64,000 bases of DNA from JACMQX01 sp040385105 (GTDB lineage Bacteria; Pseudomonadota; Gammaproteobacteria; Burkholderiales; Burkholderiaceae_C): positions 62,001 through 126,000 of the forward strand of contig JAZKHY010000013.1 in NCBI GenBank assembly GCA_040385105.1. Direction: 5' to 3'. Below are positions 56,031 through 64,000 of the stretch, piece by piece (position 1 is the stretch's first letter; each line of letters starts with the position of its first letter). The notes under the pieces were generated by a model that worked only from the letters and a program-made list of their open reading frames with translations, had not been told where the DNA came from and did not search any database. The position numbers and the translations under genes were made by a program.

Positions 56031-56082
56031 GCCTGTCGAAGGCTTGGCGCGGTGCATCGCATAAGGGCTTCGACAGGCTCAG
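56027..56082. repeat. 15-base inverted repeat (dispersed palindrome), possible bidirectional terminator
   Basis: CTGAGCCTGTCGAAG (56027-56041) and CTTCGACAGGCTCAG (56068-56082) are perfect inverted arms around 26 bases. The sequence matches a dispersed palindromic repeat seen in many betaproteobacteria as I recall. The TGA stop of the SPINDLY-like gene lies in the first arm. It sits between two convergent genes. Confidence 0.8.
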
Positions 56083-56131
56083 CCCGAACGGGGTTTGCTC
56101 AGAGGAACCGCACAGGCACGAGCCAATCGCC

Positions 56132-58021
56132 TCACCGCCCCAGCAAGTCCTTCACCTGCTGCAGCGCCGACGGGTCTTCAATCGTCGTCAGGTCGCCTGC
56201 ATCGCGGCCTTCGCACACGGCCTGCAGGGCGCGGCGCAGCATCTTGCCGCTGCGGGTCTTGGGCAGCGCGGTCACGAAGTGCACCCGCGCAGGCCGGGCC
56301 ACGGCGCCCAGCTGCTCATCCACCACCTTCATGATCGCGCCTTCCAGCTTGAGCTTCGCGGCTGCATCGGCAAGGTCTGCATCACGCGCCACCACAAAAG
56401 CCATGGCCACCTGGCCCTTGAGGTTGTCAGCCACGCCCACCACAGCCACCTCGGCCACATTCGGGTGGCTGGAGATGCTCTCTTCGATCTCGCGCGTGCC
56501 AAGGCGGTGGCCGGCCACGTTGATCACGTCGTCGGTGCGGCCCAGGATGTAGAAGTAGCCGTCCTTGTCGCGGATGCCCCAGTCGAACGTGCTGTACACC
56601 ATGCGGCCGGGGATGGTGCTCCAGTAGGTCTTGACGAAGCGCTCGTCGTCGCGCCAGATGGTCTGCATGAAACCCGGCGGCATCGGGCCTTCGATCACCA
56701 CCACGCCCTTCTGGCCGGGATCGGTCACTTCCTCGTTGGTGTTCTCGTCAATGATCTTCACGTTGTAGCCATACATCGGCACGCCGGGGCTGCCGAACTT
56801 GCTGGCCTTCTTTTCCACGCCGTTGGCAATGGTCAGGATGGGCCAGCCGCTCTCGGTCTGCCAGTAGTTGTCGATGATGGGCACGCCCAGGGCGCCGCTG
56901 ATCCACTGCGCCGTGGGTTCGTCCAGCGGTTCGCCCGCCAGGAACAGCGCCTTGAGGCTGGACAGGTCGTACTTCTTCAGGAAGGCCGGGTCCTGCTTGC
57001 GCAGCACCCGCACCGCCGTGGGCGCACTGAACATCACGCTGACCTTGTACTTCTCGACCAGGCTCCACCAGATGCCGGCGTCCGGCCGGATCGGCAGGCC
57101 TTCATACATGATGGTGGCCATGCCCGCGATCAGCGGGCCATAGACGATGTAGCTGTGGCCCACCACCCAGCCGATGTCGCTGGTGGAGAAGTAGGTCTCG
57201 CCCGCATGGCCCTCGAAGATGTGCTTCATGCTGGCCGCCAGGGCCACCGCATAGCCGCCGGTGTCGCGCTGCACGCCCTTGGGCTTGCCAGTGGTTCCGC
57301 TGGTGTAGATGGTGTAGCTGATGGCGTCGGAGTCCAGCCATTCGCAGTCCACCTTCGCATCCATGTGCTGTTGCCGCAGCGGTGCCCAGAGCTGGTCGCG
57401 CGATGCCTCAAGTTTCATCGGCGCGAGGCCCCGGTCCACCAGCAGCACGGCATCAGGCTTGTGGCTGGACAGGCGGATGGCTTCGTCCAGCAGCGGTTTG
57501 TACTCCACCACTTTGCCGCCACGTGAGCCGGCGTCCGCGCTGACGATGAGCCGGGGCGCCGCGTCTTCAATGCGAGTGGCCAGCGACACCGATGCAAAGC
57601 CGCCAAACACCACGGAGTGGATCGCGCCGATGCGGGCACAGGCCAGCATCGCAAACGCGGCCTCGGCAATCATCGGCATGTAGATCAGGACGCGGTCGCC
57701 CTTCTGCACGCCCAGGCTGCGCAGCACGGCGGCCATGCGCTGCACTTCAACATGCAGTTCGCGGAAGCTGTAAACCGTTTCCTCGTTGGTCTCGGTGGAC
57801 ACATGGATCAGCGCGGCCTGGTCGCCGCGGGTGGCCAGGTGCCTGTCCACCGCGTTGTGGCACAGGTTGGTGGTGCCACCGGCGAACCAGCGGGTGAACG
57901 GCGGGCGGCTGTTGTCGCAGACCTGCTGCGGCGGCGTGTGCCAGTCAATCAGGCGGGCCTGCTCGGCCCAGAAGGTTTCGGGTTGGTCCAGCGACTGCCG
58001 GTAAAACTCTGCGTAGCCCAT
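56132..58021 (-). CDS. prpE: Propionyl-CoA synthetase
   Basis: This 629-residue acyl-adenylate enzyme activates propionate to propionyl-CoA, feeding the methylcitrate cycle. The ATP motif YTSGTTGKPKGVQ, the A5 motif DNYWQTESGWP and the C-terminal acetylatable Lys in KTRSGKMLRR are present. The start MGYAEFYRQSL at 58021 follows GAGGAGA. Acetyl-CoA synthetase is the close alternative, but the N-terminus fits PrpE. Other prp genes are not in the window. Confidence 0.92.
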   Translation of the reverse strand: MGYAEFYRQSLDQPETFWAEQARLIDWHTPPQQVCDNSRPPFTRWFAGGTTNLCHNAVDRHLATRGDQAALIHVSTETNEETVYSFRELHVEVQRMAAVLRSLGVQKGDRVLIYMPMIAEAAFAMLACARIGAIHSVVFGGFASVSLATRIEDAAPRLIVSADAGSRGGKVVEYKPLLDEAIRLSSHKPDAVLLVDRGLAPMKLEASRDQLWAPLRQQHMDAKVDCEWLDSDAISYTIYTSGTTGKPKGVQRDTGGYAVALAASMKHIFEGHAGETYFSTSDIGWVVGHSYIVYGPLIAGMATIMYEGLPIRPDAGIWWSLVEKYKVSVMFSAPTAVRVLRKQDPAFLKKYDLSSLKALFLAGEPLDEPTAQWISGALGVPIIDNYWQTESGWPILTIANGVEKKASKFGSPGVPMYGYNVKIIDENTNEEVTDPGQKGVVVIEGPMPPGFMQTIWRDDERFVKTYWSTIPGRMVYSTFDWGIRDKDGYFYILGRTDDVINVAGHRLGTREIEESISSHPNVAEVAVVGVADNLKGQVAMAFVVARDADLADAAAKLKLEGAIMKVVDEQLGAVARPARVHFVTALPKTRSGKMLRRALQAVCEGRDAGDLTTIEDPSALQQVKDLLGR

Positions 58022-58150
58022 CGTGTCTCCTCGGTAGCATGTCATGGTAGCGCGCACCAGAACCGGCTGCTTGAGGTGGATCAGCTACCGGGCAGTGACC
58101 CCGGCATCATCCAGAATGCCCTTGCGCAGGGCTGACACGCCGCGCAGCGC

Positions 58151-58861
58151 TCAGGCCGCGTACACCACCGAGGCAATGGCCAGCACCGCGCCATGCACCG
58201 ACTTCTCGGTCTGCGCGCAGCGGCAGGTCGTGTGGAAGCACTGGTAGGCCACCCAGGCCGCAACCGCCACCATGATCTGCGCCACCGGCAGCTTCCAGGC
58301 CGCGATGTTGGTTTCCGCGCCGCGGCCCGGCGTCTTGCGCAGTGCTTCCAGGCTACGGATGGCCGAGTCGATGAAGCCGAAGATATCAACCACGGTGGCG
58401 CCGGAGCGGAACACCGCGCTCACCTCGTCCACCACGGCGCCCAGTTCCACGGCGTCACGCGCCTTGACTTCCAGCTGGCTCAGGCCTTCGCGCATTTCGT
58501 GGCGGAAGTCGTCCAGCAGTTGCATGAAAGGCGTGCCCACCGCGTTGTCGGCCAGCAGCCCCTTGCGGAACTTCCACAGGAAGGCCTGCGCATTGGCCAG
58601 GTGGTTCAGCGCCTTGAGGTTCTGCTCGGTACCCTGGAAGTACGAATGCGCGGCCAGTTCGGTGAACACATTGAGCGCCTTGCAGCGGTCGCCCTGGCGC
58701 ATGTGCAGCTCCGACAGGATGAGGCATGACACCGCGCCGTCAAAGCAGTCATAAAAGCGCAGCAGCTCGATGGACTGCTCGTCCTCGATGGCGGGACGGA
58801 ACTGCGCGAAAGCCGCCTTCTGGCTGGCGATGGTCTGGTGTTCCCGGCTCAACTGCTTCAT
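58151..58861 (-). CDS. Unknown protein with C-terminal membrane helices
   Basis: This 236-residue protein is mostly helical, with a hydrophilic body (about 1-185) and two hydrophobic segments near the end (about 192-205 and 223-236). A short Cys-rich stretch CFHTTCRC lies between them. I do not recognise the family. It has no neighbours with a clear link. Confidence 0.65.
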   Translation of the reverse strand: MKQLSREHQTIASQKAAFAQFRPAIEDEQSIELLRFYDCFDGAVSCLILSELHMRQGDRCKALNVFTELAAHSYFQGTEQNLKALNHLANAQAFLWKFRKGLLADNAVGTPFMQLLDDFRHEMREGLSQLEVKARDAVELGAVVDEVSAVFRSGATVVDIFGFIDSAIRSLEALRKTPGRGAETNIAAWKLPVAQIMVAVAAWVAYQCFHTTCRCAQTEKSVHGAVLAIASVVYAA

Positions 58862-58996
58862 GGTGGCTGCCTGCGTGATTTAGCTGGCCGCCATCGTCTT
58901 CGCGAATGCGCCCCGGCACAATCGGCCTGACTGCCGGGGCCGCTGGCTGCGGCCCGGCCATGAGAGTTAAATCAAAAAGGCTACTTGCCCTGAACG

Positions 58997-59602
58997 TTAC
59001 TTGATCAGGCCCTGCATTTGCCTGAACGCCGGGTGGTCGGCCGTGCGCAGCCATTCAAAGGCCACCATCTCGGTCGTCACCAGCTCGGCGCCCGCGCCGG
59101 CCAGCCGGTCGAATGCGGCATCGCGGTTGCGCTCGGTGCGGGAGCTGCACGCGTCCGTCACGACCCACACGTCAAACTCCTCGTCCAGCAGGTCCAGTGC
59201 CGTCTGCAGCAGGCAGACATGCGCCTCGCAGCCGGCAATCACGATGGTGTTGCGCTGGGCTGCCGCCTGCGGCACTGCTTTCTGCAGGTGCTTTGGCAGG
59301 CTGCGCGCATTGCCTTGCGGGGCTTTGGGCGCGGGCCGCAGCCACTCGCTGAGGCCGTCGGCGCAGGCGCTGAAATGCATCTTGGCCAGCGTCCTGCTGC
59401 ACAGGGCGCGCAGCTCGGGCAGGTTCTCGCCCAGCTTTGCCGGATTCTGCTCGGTACCCCAGGCCGGCACCTCCATGGCCCGGGCCATCTGCGCCAGCCG
59501 CACCGCGTTGGCGGCTACAAGGCCGCCTTCAAAAATGACCGGCATGAGGCGGGCCTGGTAGTCCACCAGCACCAGTTGTGAATCTTCGGGTTCAAGCAGC
59601 AT
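58997..59602 (-). CDS. Isochorismatase-like cysteine hydrolase
   Basis: This 201-residue enzyme has the catalytic triad of the family: Asp14 (LVDYQ), Lys74 (LAKMHFSAC) and Cys130 (GCEAHVCLLQ), with the cis-peptide region before Cys. Family members hydrolyse amides or enol ethers such as nicotinamide or isochorismate. The substrate cannot be set. It starts at 59602 and is cotranscribed with nothing obvious. Confidence 0.88.
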   Translation of the reverse strand: MLLEPEDSQLVLVDYQARLMPVIFEGGLVAANAVRLAQMARAMEVPAWGTEQNPAKLGENLPELRALCSRTLAKMHFSACADGLSEWLRPAPKAPQGNARSLPKHLQKAVPQAAAQRNTIVIAGCEAHVCLLQTALDLLDEEFDVWVVTDACSSRTERNRDAAFDRLAGAGAELVTTEMVAFEWLRTADHPAFRQMQGLIK

Positions 59603-59654
59603 GGGGTCTCCTTCAAGACCTCATTATCCCGGCCGCGCGGGCCGGTTGCGTTGG

Positions 59655-59703
59655 AAAAAGCAGGCAGCCGGGGGAAGGGCTTGTTGATATTCCCCCGGCT
59701 GCC
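59655..59703 (-). terminator. Strong rho-independent terminator
   Basis: A perfect 14-base stem (59663-59676 with 59690-59703) around a 13-base loop is followed on the minus strand by TGCTTTTT. It lies 33 bases beyond the stop of the degenerate GGDEF gene and is the best terminator in the window. Confidence 0.85.
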
Positions 59704-59736
59704 ATCTCAAAACCCGCCGGGCCTTCAAAGAGGCGG

Positions 59737-60933
59737 CTAACGGGCTCCCAACGCGACCGGCATTGTTTCGGGCAGGTGCGACACAAAGGCGCCAGGCGGC
59801 AGGTTGCCGGGCACCACCACCGTGGCCGCATCCGCAGACAGCGTGGTCTCGGGCGGCAGCGGCTGGCCGGCGGCGCCGCTGCGCGCCGCCTCCTGGATTT
59901 CGCGCAGGTCGGCGCACAGGTCGGCATGCACACCGTCAATCGTGGCTTCGGCCGTGCCCACGGTGTCTATTACCAGGACCGGCGCCATGACGACTTCCTC
60001 GCCGTTCACCACCAGCTCAACCCGCAGCGGGTTGCCCAGGTGGCGCGCAATGGCCTGCAGCGCCTTGTCGCGGTTCAGCCCCGGCATCATGACGGTGAAT
60101 TCCGCCGGGCCGGTGCGGGCCACCAGGCCGCGGCTGCCCGCGATGGCCTTGAGCCTCTCAACCAGCAGCGCCAGCGACTTGTGCCCCGCCTTGCGGCCGA
60201 ACATCTCGCGCACGGCCAGCAGGTCGTCGCAGCCGAACACGGCCACCGTGGCGGCGCGCTTCTCGCGCCGGCATTCGCGCAGCAGCACGTCGCCGTGGAT
60301 CATCAGCCCTTCCTTGTTCAGCAGGCCGGTGGTGCGGTCCAGGCGGCTTTGCTCCAGCTGCTCATCGGGCTTGCGCATCGCCTCGCCCAGCGGCATGAAC
60401 AGGACCAGCGGGAACACCAGCAGGAAGCCGGCCTGGGCGATGTCTGCCGCGCCGGCATCACCGCGCACTGCACTGGAAAGGGCAAACTCCACCACGGCCA
60501 GGGCCACCAGCGCCATGCCCCAGCGCGGCTTGAGCATGAACGCATAGGTCAGCACCGGGATGGCGGTCCAGAAGAAAAACGGCCCGCCCGGCCCTCCCAG
60601 CCTGTTGTCGATGTGGGTATGCAGCAGGTAGGCCGCGCAGATCAGCAGCGCGCCGTGCAGGAACATCCGGCCCTGGCGGCGCGACGGGAAGAGGTGGCAC
60701 CACTTGCCGAGCACCCCGGCATACAGCACAAAGAGCCAGAGGGCAGGAAGGTCCGGGAACGAGAGCAGCGCGACCCAGGCCGTGTAGGCCGACAGGGACC
60801 AGGACACCCAGGGCTCGATCCGTGCAATGGTCAGGGAGATCCGGCCGCCGCCGGCCGGCCGGGGCGCAGCTGCGCTGCGGGCAAGCGTGCCCGGCTGTGA
60901 CAAGGGGGCTGGCTGGCTGTGAACTGCACTCAT
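59737..60933 (-). CDS. Membrane protein with degenerate GGDEF domain
   Basis: This 398-residue protein has five or six transmembrane helices at about 40-182 and a C-terminal GGDEF-like domain (about 195-345) opening with DRTTGLLNKEGL. The active site reads GPAEF (275-279) in place of GGDEF, so it is not expected to make cyclic di-GMP. It may act as a sensor or binding partner. It diverges from a histidine kinase and response regulator pair. Confidence 0.8.
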   Translation of the reverse strand: MSAVHSQPAPLSQPGTLARSAAAPRPAGGGRISLTIARIEPWVSWSLSAYTAWVALLSFPDLPALWLFVLYAGVLGKWCHLFPSRRQGRMFLHGALLICAAYLLHTHIDNRLGGPGGPFFFWTAIPVLTYAFMLKPRWGMALVALAVVEFALSSAVRGDAGAADIAQAGFLLVFPLVLFMPLGEAMRKPDEQLEQSRLDRTTGLLNKEGLMIHGDVLLRECRREKRAATVAVFGCDDLLAVREMFGRKAGHKSLALLVERLKAIAGSRGLVARTGPAEFTVMMPGLNRDKALQAIARHLGNPLRVELVVNGEEVVMAPVLVIDTVGTAEATIDGVHADLCADLREIQEAARSGAAGQPLPPETTLSADAATVVVPGNLPPGAFVSHLPETMPVALGAR

Positions 60934-61094
60934 GGTCCCTGACTCCTGGATCTTGCGATGGATGCGCCTTTGCGCGATGGGTTGATGAGACCATGCGGCG
61001 CCGCCGCGCCCTTAGGCAATATCGCCCGCCCCCCTTAAGGAATTTCCCGACGCGGCCGGGCCGCGCGCTAAACTGCGCTGGGCTGCCGACCGGC

Positions 61095-62219
61095 ATGCCC
61101 ACACCACCCGCAAGCCGCAACCCCATCGTGCAAGACAACACCTCCGCCCTGCCGTCCATCCGCGTCCTCTGTGTGGAAGACCGCGCCGACGATGTCGAGC
61201 TGATCACGTTTGCACTGGAGCGCGCCGACCCGGCCCACCGCTACCTGATCGACCATGTGGACGACGCCAAGGGCTTCAACGCCGCGCTGCAAAAAGGCAT
61301 GGACGTCATCCTGTGCGACTACAACCTGCCGCAGTTCTCGCCCTATGCCGCGCTCAAGCTGCTGGCCGAGCGCCGCCTGACCGTGCCGCTGGTGGTGGTG
61401 ACGCAGGCCATCGGCGAGGAGGCGGCCGTCAACGTGCTGCGCCACGGCGCGGTGGACTATGTCACCAAGGACAAGCTCGGCACGCTGCCGCAGGTGATCG
61501 CGCGAGTCATGTCCGACCGCAGGCGCATGCTGGAGGAGCAGCGCCTGACGACCGAGCTGGACTCGGCCTACCGGCGCCTGAAGAAGCTGTCCACCCGCCT
61601 GGTGGCCGCGCAGGAGCGCGAGCGCACCATCATCTCGCGCGAGCTGCACGACGTGCTCGGCCAGACGCTGACCGGCATGGTCATCCACCTGCATGCCGCC
61701 CGCAAGGCCGCCGACCCGCAAGCCGCCACCGCCTTCACCGACACGGCCATGCAGATGGCGCAGGAGGCGGTGCAGCAGGTCAAGACGCTGTCATTCTCGC
61801 TGCGGCCGGCCCAGCTGGACCTGCTGGGCCTGGTGGCGGCGGTGCGCTCGGCGCTGCAGCGCCTGGCCGACCCGGCCGGCGTGCGGGTGAGCATGACCAC
61901 CCGCGGCACCGAGCCTGCAAAGCTCAGCGAGACCGCATCCGTCGCCGTGCGGCTGGTGCAGGAAGCCGTGACCAACACCCTGCGCCATGCCGGCGCCAGC
62001 CGCATCTCGGTGCGGCTGCGCTTCCTGCCGGCGGACCGCATCGCCCTCATCATCGCCGACAACGGCAAGGGCTTTGACAAGGACTTCATCCTCGACGGCC
62101 AGCCCAGCGAAAAGAACCTGGGCGTGTACGGCATGATCGAGCGCACCGAGCTGGCCGGGGGCAGCCTTTCCATCCGCACGCGGCCCGGGCATGGCGTGAT
62201 CATCCGGGCGCTCCTGTAA
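61095..62219 (+). CDS. Receiver-histidine kinase hybrid (NarX/HisKA_3 type)
   Basis: This 374-residue soluble protein has an N-terminal receiver domain (about 20-140) with phospho-acceptor Asp75 in LCDYNLP, a HisKA_3 dimerisation domain with His185 in RELHDVLGQ, and a HATPase_c domain with VTNTLRHAG and DNGKGF. A receiver before the kinase core is unusual and suggests input from another kinase. No transmembrane helix is present. The start at 61095 is chosen just before the receiver. Confidence 0.9.
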   Translation: MPTPPASRNPIVQDNTSALPSIRVLCVEDRADDVELITFALERADPAHRYLIDHVDDAKGFNAALQKGMDVILCDYNLPQFSPYAALKLLAERRLTVPLVVVTQAIGEEAAVNVLRHGAVDYVTKDKLGTLPQVIARVMSDRRRMLEEQRLTTELDSAYRRLKKLSTRLVAAQERERTIISRELHDVLGQTLTGMVIHLHAARKAADPQAATAFTDTAMQMAQEAVQQVKTLSFSLRPAQLDLLGLVAAVRSALQRLADPAGVRVSMTTRGTEPAKLSETASVAVRLVQEAVTNTLRHAGASRISVRLRFLPADRIALIIADNGKGFDKDFILDGQPSEKNLGVYGMIERTELAGGSLSIRTRPGHGVIIRALL

Positions 62220-62248
62220 ACATTACCGGGGCGCGGTGAAAGCGCGGG

Positions 62249-62277
62249 TTGTGGGTTTGCCCTGTCCGGGCTATAAC
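62249..62277 (+). promoter_or_regulatory. Candidate promoter for the response regulator gene
   Basis: TTGTGG (62249-62254) and TATAAC (62272-62277) are spaced by exactly 17 bases and end 28 bases before the regulator ATG. It would let the regulator be made apart from the kinase. Confidence 0.45.
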
Positions 62278-62305
62278 AGTGCACAGAACAAGCCGAACAG
62301 GGATC

Positions 62306-62953
62306 ATGAAAAACACCTCCAGCGCAAGCACCGTCCGTATCGTGCTCGCAGACGACCATGACCTGGTCCGCTCCGGCATCAAGGCCCTGCTGTCGATGGT
62401 TGACGGCGTGGAAGTCATCGCCGAAGCCCGTTCCGGCCAGGAGCTCATCACACTGGTCGAGTCCCTCACGCCCGACCTCGTCATGACCGACATCTCCATG
62501 CCCGGCATGGACGGCATCACCGCCATTGCCCACCTCAAGCAGAGCCGGCCCGGCGTGAAGCTGCTGGTGCTGTCCATGTACGACACGGTGGACTTCGTCA
62601 AGCGCGCGGTGGCCAGCGGCGCCAGCGGCTACCTCATGAAGGACGCGCCGCCGTTCGAGCTGGAGCAGGCCGTCAAGAGCGTCATGGCCACCGGCAGCTA
62701 CTTCAGCCCCACCATTGCGCAGCGCCTGCTGCAGCCGTCAGAGCCCACCGTGAGCGAGGAGCTCACCGAGCGGCAGATCGAGATCCTCACGCTCATCGCG
62801 CAGGGCCGTGCTTCCAAGGAAATCGCCTACGACCTCGGCCTCAGCCCCAAGACAGTGGACGTGCACCGCGCCCGCATCATGGAGCGGCTGCAGATCAACG
62901 ACATTGCCAGCCTCACGCTCTATGCTGTGCGCAAGGGCCTGATCAAGCCCTGA
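62306..62953 (+). CDS. NarL/FixJ-type response regulator
   Basis: This 215-residue regulator has a receiver domain with Asp62 in MTDISMPGMDG, switch Ser in LVLSMYD and Lys in YLMKDA. A LuxR-type helix-turn-helix follows at about 150-213 (LTERQIEILTLIAQGRASKEIA, KTVDVHRARIMERL). It pairs with the kinase 86 bases upstream. Targets are unknown. Confidence 0.93.
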   Translation: MKNTSSASTVRIVLADDHDLVRSGIKALLSMVDGVEVIAEARSGQELITLVESLTPDLVMTDISMPGMDGITAIAHLKQSRPGVKLLVLSMYDTVDFVKRAVASGASGYLMKDAPPFELEQAVKSVMATGSYFSPTIAQRLLQPSEPTVSEELTERQIEILTLIAQGRASKEIAYDLGLSPKTVDVHRARIMERLQINDIASLTLYAVRKGLIKP

Positions 62954-62966
62954 CCAGCGCGGAAAC

Positions 62967-64000
62967 TCAGGGCGCCAGCCGCAGCAGCTTGCCCTGCCGG
63001 CTGTCGGTCAGCACATAGAGCAGGCCGTCCGGGCCCTGGCGCACATCGCGCACCCGCTCACCGACTTCAATCTTGTGCTCCCGCGCCACCTTGCCGCCCG
63101 ACAGCTCGATACGGTCGAGGTAGGCGAACTTCAGCGAGCCGACGAACAGGTTGCCCTTCCAGCCCGGGCCGTATCTGTCGCTGGTCAGGAAGGCCATGCC
63201 CGACGGTGCGATGGACGGCTTCCAGTAGTGAAGCGGCTGCTCCAGGCCGGCGCGGGCCGTGATGCCCTCGCCAATCGTGCCGCCGCCATAGTTCTCGCCA
63301 TAGGTAATGACGGGCCAGCCGTAGTTGAGCCCGGCTTTCGGAACGTTGATCTCGTCGCCCCCCTGCGGGCCATGCTCATGCATCCAGAAGCTGCCGTCCG
63401 GCGCGATGGCGCCGCCCTGCCCGTTGCGGTGGCCGTAGCTCCAGATCTCGGGCAAGGCGCCGGCGCGGCCGGCAAACGGGTTGTCTTTGGGCGCGGAGCC
63501 GTCCTTGTTGATGCGGATGACCTTGCCAATGTGGTTGTCCAGCTTCTGCGCGTCCTGCATGCGGCCGTAACGGTCGCCCAGCGTCATGTAGAGCGTGCCG
63601 TCCTTCGCCTCGGCAATGCGGCAGCCGAAGTGGGCCGAGCTCTGCACCTTGGGCTTCTGGCTGAAGATCACCTGCACAGATTGCAGCCCGGCCGCATCGG
63701 CCGGCAACGTGGCGGTGGCAAGCGCCGTGCTGTTGCCACCCTGCCCGGGCTCGGAAAAGCAGAAGAAGATCCGGCGGTTCTGCGCAAAGGCCGAATCCGT
63801 GACCACGTCCAGCAGGCCGCCCTGCCCGCCTGCCGCCACCGCCGGCACGCCGGACAGGGGCGCGCCCAGTTTGCCATCGGCCGCAACAACCCGCATGCGG
63901 CCCGGCCGCTCGGTGACCAGAAAGCTGCCGCCCGGCAGGAAAGCCACCGCCCACGGGTTCTCCAGGCCGCCGGCCACCGTCTCCTGCCGCGCGGTTTGCG
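62967..64000 (-). CDS. PQQ-dependent sugar dehydrogenase, YliI/Asd type (5' end outside window)
   Basis: The frame stays open to the window edge, so the start and signal peptide are missing. The visible 344 codons encode a six-bladed beta-propeller of soluble aldose sugar dehydrogenases: VAGGLENPWAVAFLPGG, the PQQ-site RIAEAKDGTLYMTLGDR, and SYGHRNGQG with EHGPQGGDE. These periplasmic enzymes oxidise aldoses with PQQ. It converges on the response regulator gene with 13 bases between. Confidence 0.9.
   Translation of the reverse strand, partial: QTARQETVAGGLENPWAVAFLPGGSFLVTERPGRMRVVAADGKLGAPLSGVPAVAAGGQGGLLDVVTDSAFAQNRRIFFCFSEPGQGGNSTALATATLPADAAGLQSVQVIFSQKPKVQSSAHFGCRIAEAKDGTLYMTLGDRYGRMQDAQKLDNHIGKVIRINKDGSAPKDNPFAGRAGALPEIWSYGHRNGQGGAIAPDGSFWMHEHGPQGGDEINVPKAGLNYGWPVITYGENYGGGTIGEGITARAGLEQPLHYWKPSIAPSGMAFLTSDRYGPGWKGNLFVGSLKFAYLDRIELSGGKVAREHKIEVGERVRDVRQGPDGLLYVLTDSRQGKLLRLAP

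Overview
The window is high-GC, densely coded chromosomal DNA from a betaproteobacterium, most likely Burkholderiales and probably Comamonadaceae. The gene order ndk-rlmN-pilF-rodZ-ispG-hisS-yfgM-bamB-der-hfq-hflX-hflK-hflC-hisZ-purA is the usual betaproteobacterial core block, and GC-rich hairpin repeats of the kind common in that family sit between genes. No tRNA, rRNA, insertion sequence, prophage or CRISPR array was found, and no gene-free stretch exceeds 300 bases.

Layout. 1-9,905: end of a split chromate transporter, an aldo/keto reductase, rlmB, a heme-binding DUF3365-HAMP sensor followed at once by a Ser/Thr kinase fused to a class III nucleotide cyclase, an ABC ATPase divergent from the esterase tesA, metC, an ADP-ribosylglycohydrolase and a small membrane protein. 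9,958-26,761: the core block on the minus strand (purine and histidine synthesis, HflKC protease regulators, Hfq, ribosome GTPases, outer-membrane assembly, isoprenoids, cell shape, type IV pili, rRNA methylation). 26,897-36,152: rluB-scpB, rluD divergent from bamD, a YoaA-type helicase with a YdcH-like protein, a PP2C phosphatase, a coiled-coil secreted protein and zapE. 36,172-41,853: the 2-oxoglutarate dehydrogenase genes sucA-sucB-lpd. 41,985-48,988: a complete sox operon (soxR-soxC-soxD-soxY-soxZ-soxA-soxX-soxB in transcription order), which predicts periplasmic thiosulfate oxidation to sulfate.

49,155-56,030 is the most accessory-looking part. A TPR plus beta-barrel outer-membrane protein resembling Slam (type XI secretion) is followed by a 761-residue secreted FecR-domain protein whose C-terminal part seems to hold two copies of a TbpB-like module. 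Beside them lie a GT4-type glycosyltransferase and a TPR/SPINDLY-like (GT41-like) glycosyltransferase whose active-site signatures are altered. I read this as a candidate secretion and glycosylation locus for a surface or secreted protein. The co-operation of the four genes is inference.

56,132-64,000: propionyl-CoA synthetase prpE, an unknown membrane-anchored protein, a cysteine hydrolase, a membrane protein with a degenerate GGDEF domain ending in a strong terminator, a divergent receiver-histidine kinase with its NarL-type regulator, and the truncated start of a PQQ-type sugar dehydrogenase.
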